A DNA stretch of 6,397 nt from Clostridia bacterium (GTDB lineage: Bacteria; Bacillota; Clostridia; DUPQ01): positions 1 through 6,397 of the forward strand of contig JAUUZV010000149.1 of assembly GCA_030592085.1 (NCBI GenBank), read 5' to 3'. Shown piece by piece: positions 1 to 5,757 of the stretch (the stretch's first letter is position 1; every line of letters begins with the position of its first letter). Made by a program: the position numbers and the translations under genes. A model generated the notes under the pieces. It ran no database searches and had not been told where the DNA came from. It saw nothing but the letters and a program-made list of their open reading frames with translations.

Positions 1-1349
1 ATACCTGTATCAAAGGTAGCAATTAAGTTTCCCCCTTGTTTTACATACTCTTTTATATTTATTGCTTCTTCTTCACTCATACATGCATATGTGGGAAGTA
101 TAATTGTTTGATAGTTATAAATCCTTTTATCTATTATACAATCTTGATCTAAAACATCATATTGATTATGTCCTCTTTGTAGTATATCTACAAAACCAAG
201 AAGTGATTCATGATGATTACCTTTTTTATCACTATCACCAATTTTTTGCTTATCTGTAAAATCAGATTTCACAACACTTGATGCATAATAATTTGCAGTT
301 GCATCAGACCAAATAAGACCAATATTTCCATCACTTTTTGTTTTTATAAAATGTTGCTCATTTAAAGCTATAAAGGTATTTAATTTTTTAATTATACGTC
401 CTGCTTTTGAGTTCATCATTTTAGTAGGTCCGTGAATTCCATACCAAAGATTTGCACCTTGTGCCAGGGATAATTGATATAACCTTCTTGTTTCATCTTC
501 TGTGTGCATAATATATGAATATGGTTTTGCATCACCTGCAATAAACACTGCATATGGTTTTCCATTGGCTTTTGTTTCAATATATTTTGCATGAGATGTT
601 GTAAAAGTATAATCAAAATCCTTTTTAATGTGACAAAATCCACCTTCTGTTCCTAAAAAATCAACATATGGATACACTTTTGTTGTATTACTTCCTGTAA
701 CATCAGCTCTAAGTGCTGAATTATTTATATATAGTCTTATATCACTATTTAATTTTTCTTTTATTTCATAAGTGTTTTTTATCATTTCAGTTACTGAATT
801 TGTTCTAAATTGTAAAAACTCTTTATACTCTGCTTTAAATATTTCTTTATTAAACTGCTTTTTAAAGGCTTTTTGGCAATATTCACAATAACAACCATTA
901 TGCATAAAAACAGGACCATCTAAAAATATACCATCTAGTTTATGGTTACATAGTTTTTTTACGTTTTCATAATATGTATCTATCCAAGGGGTATTTATAC
1001 AAATAAGGTATTGATTACCGTAAGCTCTTATTGGATTTCCGTGTTTATCAAGTTGTTTCCAACTTGGATGTTCTAAAACGCTTTCTTCATAAACACAATG
1101 TACGTTCCAATAAAGAATTTCACGTATATTATGTTCGCTTGCATATTTTAAATATTTATCTAGTTTTTCTCCATCTCTATCTTCTTCATAGGAGGAGACG
1201 TGTCCTGTTGCGTTAAGGTGCAATAATTGTTCACTATTAAAATTATTACCTACTACATGATTTTTTAGTATTTTATAACTATCTTCTCCATAATTACATT
1301 GTACTGCCGCAAGTAATATTGGTTTTTCATACCATTTCAATTCTTTCAT
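1..1349 (-). CDS. GHL6-type glycoside-hydrolase-like protein with beta-galactosidase trimerisation domain (3' part cut by window edge)
   Basis: An uninterrupted reading frame runs from ATG at 1349 leftward off the window, giving about 449 residues without a stop. The N-terminal two-thirds look like a (beta/alpha)8 barrel of the hypothetical glycosyl hydrolase 6 (GHL6) type. LDGIFLDGP (Asp139, Asp144) is a strand-end acidic motif, followed by a Cys-rich CYCEYC (Cys153, 155, 158) and then KAFKKQF. The last visible stretch (about 413-449), ending KEYVKQGGNLIATFDTG, resembles the GATase-like trimerisation domain of GH42-type beta-galactosidases. The family probably has a couple of hundred more residues beyond the edge. 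The N-terminus (MKELKWYEKPILL) is not a signal peptide, so the protein is probably cytoplasmic. It starts 7 bp after the M42 gene with a good Shine-Dalgarno overlapping that gene's stop, so it is probably co-transcribed and translationally coupled. Substrate is unknown; a role in glycan breakdown is inferred from fold and from the nearby GH127. I verified the frame codon by codon. The fold call is fairly sure, the activity is not. Confidence 0.8.
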   Translation of the reverse strand, partial: MKELKWYEKPILLAAVQCNYGEDSYKILKNHVVGNNFNSEQLLHLNATGHVSSYEEDRDGEKLDKYLKYASEHNIREILYWNVHCVYEESVLEHPSWKQLDKHGNPIRAYGNQYLICINTPWIDTYYENVKKLCNHKLDGIFLDGPVFMHNGCYCEYCQKAFKKQFNKEIFKAEYKEFLQFRTNSVTEMIKNTYEIKEKLNSDIRLYINNSALRADVTGSNTTKVYPYVDFLGTEGGFCHIKKDFDYTFTTSHAKYIETKANGKPYAVFIAGDAKPYSYIMHTEDETRRLYQLSLAQGANLWYGIHGPTKMMNSKAGRIIKKLNTFIALNEQHFIKTKSDGNIGLIWSDATANYYASSVVKSDFTDKQKIGDSDKKGNHHESLLGFVDILQRGHNQYDVLDQDCIIDKRIYNYQTIILPTYACMSEEEAINIKEYVKQGGNLIATFDTG

Positions 1350-1352
1350 AAA

Positions 1353-1358
1353 TCACCT
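1353..1358 (-). promoter_or_regulatory. Ribosome binding site of the GHL6-like gene, overlapping the upstream stop codon
   Basis: Read on the minus strand, AGGTGAT lies just before ATG 1349. It matches the extended anti-Shine-Dalgarno complement GGAGGTGAT over seven bases. It shares bases with the TAG stop of the M42 gene (1359-1357), which favours translational coupling and fixes this start. Confidence 0.6.
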
Positions 1359-2430
1359 ACAAGTTTTCAATTACTTGGCTATTAAGATTTTCTATAATAG
1401 CCACTCCCCATTTAATTGTATCTTCGTAATCTTCGTATGAACAATAACCATAGTGGGTGTGTATATATCTAGAAGGTACACCAATTACAATAGTTGGTAC
1501 ACCATTATGAGCTAAATGAATAGCACCACCATTGGTTCCTCCACCTGCTCTAACAGCATCTTGGAAGTTAATACCTTTTTCAATGGCAATTGATCTAGCT
1601 AGTGCTAATAATTTTGGATTAGTAATCATGGATCCGTCACGATGTCTTACTTGTGGACCTTTTTTAAGTGAAGATTGTGAATCATAAATCCCTCTGAATC
1701 CATCATCAGCAGGTGTTCCTTCAAAAACAATGGCAATATCAGGATTAACTTTATTAGAAGTTACTTTAGAACCACGTAACCCTACTTCCTCTTGTGTAGA
1801 AATTGTTCCAACCACATCTACTTCGATTTTTTTCTTTTTTAATTCATCAAGTATAGCAACTACACATGCACAACCTATACGATTGTCAAAAGCTTTGCCT
1901 AACATAACTTTAGTTGTTTCGTTAAAATTAAATTCACTATCTGGTACAATTGGACAACCCACATCAATACCAAATGTTTCTACTACTTCCTCACGTGTTG
2001 TAGCTCCTATATCTATAAACATATCCTCAATACTAGGTGTTTGATTACGTTCAGATGGTTTTAAAAAATGAGGAGGTTTTGAAGTGGTAACTCCTTTTAT
2101 ATATACTCCTTCATAATTTCTAATTCTTACTAGGTGAGCTGGAATATTAGAAGAGGCCCATCCACCAAGAGCAATAAATTTAATAAGTCCTTTTCCATTA
2201 ATTGATTGAACCATAAAACCTATTTCATCAGAATGACCGTCAAGTAAAATCACAGGACGATTTCCTGTATTTTGTTTTCTATTTAAGTAAACATTATTCA
2301 TTTTATCAATTAAAACATCAGATGCCTCAATGGCATAATCTTTTATAAGTTCTGCTACTTCTTCTTCAAATCCAGATACACCATTTGCATTTGATAAGTC
2401 TCTTATTAGTTGTAATTTATTAATGGCCAT
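1357..2430 (-). CDS. M42-family metallo-aminopeptidase (glutamyl/deblocking aminopeptidase type)
   Basis: This 357-residue protein is full length for peptidase family M42. Members are cytoplasmic, two-metal aminopeptidases that assemble into large tetrahedral dodecamers and trim short peptides; some were once labelled endoglucanase/CelM. Visible active-site residues in order are: His66 and Asp68 in DGHSDEIGF; Asp182 in AFDNRIG (bridging metal ligand); the Glu214-Glu215 pair in STQEEVGLRG (general base plus ligand); Glu237 in VFEGTPADD; and His324 in SRYIHTH. The glycine-rich AGGGTNGGA (295-303) is also typical. One oddity is Glu237 where characterised members such as PhTET usually have Asp. 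There is no signal peptide. It starts 1 bp after the murA stop, with AGGGAG 7 nt upstream of the ATG, and lies 7 bp before the GHL6-like gene, so all three probably form one operon. Family assignment is secure; substrate specificity cannot be read from sequence. Confidence 0.93.
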   Translation of the reverse strand: MAINKLQLIRDLSNANGVSGFEEEVAELIKDYAIEASDVLIDKMNNVYLNRKQNTGNRPVILLDGHSDEIGFMVQSINGKGLIKFIALGGWASSNIPAHLVRIRNYEGVYIKGVTTSKPPHFLKPSERNQTPSIEDMFIDIGATTREEVVETFGIDVGCPIVPDSEFNFNETTKVMLGKAFDNRIGCACVVAILDELKKKKIEVDVVGTISTQEEVGLRGSKVTSNKVNPDIAIVFEGTPADDGFRGIYDSQSSLKKGPQVRHRDGSMITNPKLLALARSIAIEKGINFQDAVRAGGGTNGGAIHLAHNGVPTIVIGVPSRYIHTHYGYCSYEDYEDTIKWGVAIIENLNSQVIENL

Positions 2431-2431
2431 A

Positions 2432-3724
2432 CTACTTCTCCCTCACTCTTTTAACATTTGCACCTAGGCTTTGTATTTTTGCAATAAAGTCTTCATATCC
2501 TCTATCAAGGTATTCTAAGTTATAAACAGATGTTTCTCCTTCAGCAATAAGTCCTGCAATAACCAATGATGCAGCTGCCCTTAAATCACAAGCACGAACT
2601 GGTGCACCAATTAATTTATTACCGCCGTTAATAATTGCTGTTGAACCTTCAATTCTAATATCTGCTTGCATACGTTGTAATTGTGCAATATATTGAAAAC
2701 GCCTAGTATCCCATACACCTTCTGTTAAATTACTTTGTCCTTCAACATCTAAAAGATAACTTACTATCTGTGGATGTAAATCTGTTGGAAAGCCAGGATA
2801 AGGTAATGTTTTCACATTTACAGCCTGTGGTTTTTTGCAACCTTTAACTGTAATACTGTCATCATCTTCAATAACTGTAGCGCCTGTTTCTCTAAGTTTT
2901 GCACTTAACGATTCCATATGTTCTGGGATTATATTAGTAACAGTAACATTTCCTCTTGTTGCAGCTGCTGCAATCATGAAAGTTCCTGCTTCAATCATAT
3001 CAGGTGAAATAGTATAAGTTTTGCCACCATCTAGTTTTCTTACTCCATTAATACGAATTACATTAGTTCCAGCACCTTTAATATCCGCTCCCATCATATT
3101 TAAAAAGTTAGCCATGTCCACAATGTGTGGTTCACGATTAGCATTTTCTAATATAGTGGTTCCTTCTGCTAAGGTTGCTGCTAAAACAGTATTAATTGTT
3201 GCTCCAACTGTTTCCACATCAAAATATATTTTAGTACCTACTAATTTTCTACATTTAGCATTAATATATCCACCAGATATTTCCACACTAGCTCCTAATG
3301 CTTCAAATCCTTTAATATGTTGATCAATTGGTCGTTGCCCAAAATTACAGCCACCTGGAAAAGTAACTTCAGCTTTATGACAGCGTCCTAAAAGGGCACC
3401 GACAAAATAATATGATGAACGAATTGTACTTAATTGACCATAGGGGGTCCTATGGTTATGAATAGTTGTAGCATTAATTCTATAAGTTTTTTCATCAATC
3501 CTAACAACTTCTGCCCCTAAGTTTTCCAATGAAGATAGCATAATTAATGCATCTGTAATCTCGGGCATGTTTTCAATAGTAACCGGCCCTTCAACTAGTA
3601 ATGCTGCTGCAATAATTGCTACTGCTGCATTTTTAGCGCCACTAATGGCAACTGTACCTTCAAGCCTTCTACCGCCGGTAATTAATAGTTTTTCTTCTGT
3701 AATCAATGGTGTTTTACACTCCAT
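2432..3724 (-). CDS. murA: UDP-N-acetylglucosamine 1-carboxyvinyltransferase (MurA)
   Basis: This enzyme catalyses the first committed step of peptidoglycan synthesis, transferring enolpyruvyl from phosphoenolpyruvate to UDP-GlcNAc in the cytoplasm. The 430-residue length fits (E. coli MurA is 419). Key residues are present: Lys31-Asn32 in SGAKNAA (E. coli K22/N23); Cys126 in PGGCNFGQRP, the fosfomycin-target cysteine (E. coli C115), with Arg131 following; Asp315 in YPGFPTDLHPQ (E. coli D305); Arg382 in DLRAAAS; and Arg408 in LDRGYE (E. coli R397). It has about nine extra N-terminal residues (MECKTPLIT...) before the usual start of the fold. The only ATG is at 3724, and the sequence before it has no convincing Shine-Dalgarno. 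Firmicutes often carry two MurA paralogues; sequence alone here does not say which this is. It is first in the leftward operon, about 18 nt downstream of the predicted transcription start, and the M42 gene follows after 1 bp. Confidence 0.95.
   Translation of the reverse strand: MECKTPLITEEKLLITGGRRLEGTVAISGAKNAAVAIIAAALLVEGPVTIENMPEITDALIMLSSLENLGAEVVRIDEKTYRINATTIHNHRTPYGQLSTIRSSYYFVGALLGRCHKAEVTFPGGCNFGQRPIDQHIKGFEALGASVEISGGYINAKCRKLVGTKIYFDVETVGATINTVLAATLAEGTTILENANREPHIVDMANFLNMMGADIKGAGTNVIRINGVRKLDGGKTYTISPDMIEAGTFMIAAAATRGNVTVTNIIPEHMESLSAKLRETGATVIEDDDSITVKGCKKPQAVNVKTLPYPGFPTDLHPQIVSYLLDVEGQSNLTEGVWDTRRFQYIAQLQRMQADIRIEGSTAIINGGNKLIGAPVRACDLRAAASLVIAGLIAEGETSVYNLEYLDRGYEDFIAKIQSLGANVKRVREK
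2438..2443 (-). promoter_or_regulatory. Ribosome binding site of the M42 peptidase gene, inside the end of murA
   Basis: Minus-strand AGGGAG sits 7 nt upstream of ATG 2430 and lies within the last codons of murA, whose TAG stop is at 2434-2432. The arrangement indicates coupled translation and supports the chosen start. Confidence 0.65.
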
Positions 3725-3748
3725 ATAAGTTATTTTGTTACATTGTAT

Positions 3749-3777
3749 ATCATACCTTTATTTTATAAACTATTCAA
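3749..3777 (-). promoter_or_regulatory. Predicted sigma-A promoter of the murA operon
   Basis: On the minus strand, TTGAAT (3777-3772) and TATGAT (3754-3749) are separated by exactly 17 bp. The -35 matches the consensus at 4 of 6 positions and the -10 at 5 of 6. Transcription would begin near 3742, leaving a short leader of about 18 nt before ATG 3724. This is prediction from sequence only. Confidence 0.6.
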
Positions 3778-3784
3778 GTTGAAT
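3772..3784. repeat. Perfect 13-bp palindrome made of the two divergent -35 elements
   Basis: ATTCAA-G-TTGAAT is a perfect inverted repeat with a single central base. Its left arm is the minus-strand -35 and its right arm the plus-strand -35. The flanking bases (T on both sides) do not extend the symmetry. It may be simply two facing -35 boxes, or also a binding site for a dimeric regulator; the sequence cannot decide. Confidence 0.6.
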
Positions 3785-3807
3785 TATCATAGTCCTAAAG
3801 ATATAAT
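3779..3807 (+). promoter_or_regulatory. Predicted sigma-A promoter of the GH127-kinase operon
   Basis: TTGAAT (3779-3784) and a perfect TATAAT (3802-3807) are separated by 17 bp. The predicted transcription start is about 3814, so the ATG at 3813 would fall at or before the first base of the mRNA. This places the working start of the GH127 gene at ATG 3843. Confidence 0.68.
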
Positions 3808-3823
3808 AATAGATGAATTACGA

Positions 3824-3842
3824 AAAAAACAGGGGGTTTTTT
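3824..3842 (+). promoter_or_regulatory. GH127 ribosome binding site within the loop of a small A/U hairpin
   Basis: The Shine-Dalgarno AGGGGG (3831-3836) ends 6 nt before ATG 3843. Around it, AAAAAAC (3824-3830) can pair with GTTTTTT (3836-3842), leaving AGGGG as a five-base loop that ends right at the start codon. The stem has six A-U pairs and one G-C, so it would be weak. The ribosome-site call is solid; any regulatory role of the hairpin is speculation. Confidence 0.6.
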
Positions 3843-5753
3843 ATGTTATCTCAAGCGTCCATAAAAAGTGTATTATTTACTGAAGGGTTTTTACACAATA
3901 AAGTTAAAATCAATAGAGAAGTTACTCTACAAACTGAATATGAGCAATTATTACAAACTGGTCGTCTATATTGTATGAGAATGGACTGGAAAGAAAACAA
4001 ACCAAACCGCCCTCATCAATTTTGGGATTCAGATGTTGCTAAATGGATTGAAGCATGTGCATATTCATTAGCAACTCATCCTAACAATGAACTTATTAAA
4101 AAAGTAGATGAAATTATTGATATAATGGAAAAATCTCAAATGGAAGATGGTTACTTAAATACTTACTTTCAAACCGTGGCAATAGGAGATCGTTTTAAAA
4201 ATTTAAAAAACAATCATGAGTTATATTGTGCAGGCCATTTAATAGAAGCTGCTATTGCATATTATGAAACAACGAAGAAAAATAAATTCCTAGATATTAT
4301 GTGTAGATATGCTAATTTACTTTGTGTTATTTTTGGTACAGAAAAAGGACAACTTCATGGTTACCCTGGACATGAAGAAATTGAATTAGCACTTATAAAG
4401 TTATATAGAGTTACAACTGAAAAGAAATATCTTAATTTAGCCACATATTTTGTATTAGAGCGAGGTAAACAACCTAATTATTATGATTTAGAAAAAGAAA
4501 AAGCTAGTGATCATATTAGTTTTTATGATTATGTAATTCCTTCATTAAAAAGGCATGCATATATACAAGCCCATAAACCAATTTTGCAACAAACAGAAGT
4601 TGTAGGTCATTCAGTTAGAGCTCTTTATTATTTATCAGGTATAGCCGACGTGGCTTATGAAACTAATAATCGCGAACTTATGAAAACATGCCATCGTCTA
4701 TATTCTGATTTAGTGCAAAAGAAAATGTATATTACAGGTGGTATTGGATCTTCTTTAAAGGTTGAAAGTTTTTCATTTGAATATGATTTACCAAATGATA
4801 TTGCATACGCAGAAACCTGTGCAGCCATTGCATTAGTCTTTTTTACTAATCGAATGTTTTTATATGAAAGTGATAGTAAATACATAGATACCTTGGAACG
4901 AGTTTTATATAATGGTGTATTAAGTGGTATGAGCCTTGATGGTACATCATTTTTCTATGCTAACCCTTTAGAGGTAAAAAAACGTGCAGTGGATATGGAT
5001 GTACTTGGATTAAAACCTCATATGGGTTATGGGCGTAAAAAATGGTTTGGTTGTGCTTGTTGTCCTCCTAATATTGCTAGGCTGTTATCATCTCTTGGCA
5101 GTTATGTATATGCTACTAACAATCATGACATATATATTAGCCTTTACACAAGTTCATCTTTTACTAATAAAGATACCACTTTATTAGTAAAAACTAACTA
5201 TCCCTGGGACGAGACTATTAACATAAACATGAACCAAGTAAGCAATTCTTTTAGTACCCTTTATCTTAGAATTCCTGGGTGGTGTAAAGAATATACACTA
5301 AAAGTTAATGGACAAAATATAGCTTCTACTTTGGAATATGGGTTTCTTAAGATTACTAGGTCATGGGAAAAAGGTGATAATGTAACATTAATATTGTCCA
5401 TGCCTATTATTAAAATAATATCAAACCCAAATGTTAGGCAAAATATTAATAAATTAGCCTTACAGCGAGGACCAATTGTATATTGTCTTGAACAAGTAGA
5501 TAACCTAGATGACTTATTCTCCCTATATATATCCAAAGATGATAAATTTAGTCACCATTATGATAAGTCATTACTAGGAGGATGTACTTACCTTACAGGG
5601 CATGTTAAAAAAATAGTATCAAACCATGAATTATATAGTCAGGTTTCATCTGTAACTTATGAAGATACTACTATAAAAGCAATTCCCTATGCCCTTTGGA
5701 CCAATAGACAACCAGGGGATATGATTATTTGGATAAACAGGAGGTATGAATAA
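3843..5753 (+). CDS. GH127 (DUF1680) beta-L-arabinofuranosidase-like enzyme
   Basis: This 636-residue protein matches the GH127/DUF1680 family, close in length to Bifidobacterium longum HypBA1 (658), which removes beta-L-arabinofuranose from hydroxyproline-linked arabino-oligosaccharides. Early family signatures are IEACAYSLA, QMEDGYLNTYF, CAGHLIEAAIAYYE, PGHEEIELALIKLY and VGHSVRALYY, consistent with an (alpha/alpha)6 barrel. Catalytic residues align: Glu308 (acid/base, like HypBA1 E322); Glu324 and Cys326 in AETCA (zinc ligands, like E338/C340, with the same 16-residue spacing from the acid/base); and Cys406-Cys407 in CACCPPN (nucleophile and ligand, like C417/C418). No signal peptide, so probably intracellular, acting on imported oligosaccharides. 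An ATG 10 codons upstream (3813) is in frame but has no good ribosome site and coincides with the predicted transcription start; 3843 has AGGGGG in front. The kinase gene follows after 4 bp. Other family specificities exist, for example aceric-acid hydrolase, so arabinose is likely but not proven. Confidence 0.92.
   Translation: MLSQASIKSVLFTEGFLHNKVKINREVTLQTEYEQLLQTGRLYCMRMDWKENKPNRPHQFWDSDVAKWIEACAYSLATHPNNELIKKVDEIIDIMEKSQMEDGYLNTYFQTVAIGDRFKNLKNNHELYCAGHLIEAAIAYYETTKKNKFLDIMCRYANLLCVIFGTEKGQLHGYPGHEEIELALIKLYRVTTEKKYLNLATYFVLERGKQPNYYDLEKEKASDHISFYDYVIPSLKRHAYIQAHKPILQQTEVVGHSVRALYYLSGIADVAYETNNRELMKTCHRLYSDLVQKKMYITGGIGSSLKVESFSFEYDLPNDIAYAETCAAIALVFFTNRMFLYESDSKYIDTLERVLYNGVLSGMSLDGTSFFYANPLEVKKRAVDMDVLGLKPHMGYGRKKWFGCACCPPNIARLLSSLGSYVYATNNHDIYISLYTSSSFTNKDTTLLVKTNYPWDETININMNQVSNSFSTLYLRIPGWCKEYTLKVNGQNIASTLEYGFLKITRSWEKGDNVTLILSMPIIKIISNPNVRQNINKLALQRGPIVYCLEQVDNLDDLFSLYISKDDKFSHHYDKSLLGGCTYLTGHVKKIVSNHELYSQVSSVTYEDTTIKAIPYALWTNRQPGDMIIWINRRYE
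5739..5744 (+). promoter_or_regulatory. Shine-Dalgarno for the GHMP kinase, inside the end of the GH127 gene
   Basis: AGGAGG is a perfect core site located in the last codons of the GH127 gene. It is only 1 nt from ATG 5746 (too close) and 13 nt from in-frame ATG 5758 (rather long). The second is preferred because homologous kinases begin almost directly at the PGR motif. Confidence 0.6.
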
Positions 5754-5757
5754 GAGT

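Noticed and set aside
416..643. 75-codon minus-strand frame
   Set aside because: Lies in another frame inside the well-supported GHL6-like gene; its translation is Met/Gln/Ile-rich with no recognisable motif.
1031..1216. 61-codon plus-strand frame
   Set aside because: Antisense to the GHL6-like gene, no family similarity, no ribosome site of note.
1350..1356. Terminator or promoter between the M42 and GHL6-like genes
   Set aside because: The gap is 7 bp and holds only ribosome-site bases; the same applies to the 1-bp gap at 2431 and the 4-bp gap at 5754-5757.
1730..2044. 104-codon plus-strand frame
   Set aside because: Antisense to the M42 gene; Ser/Thr/Val-rich composition typical of a complement shadow.
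2835..3323. Two plus-strand frames (2835-3017 and 3021-3323)
   Set aside because: Antisense to murA, whose frame carries all conserved MurA residues; hydrophobic shadow translations.
3725..3842. Riboswitch or attenuator in the divergent region
   Set aside because: Predicted leaders are only about 18 and 29 nt, too short for a known riboswitch, and no terminator-type stem followed by a U run was found.
4655..5536. Two minus-strand frames (4655-4885 and 5261-5536)
   Set aside because: Antisense to conserved parts of the GH127 gene, no motifs.
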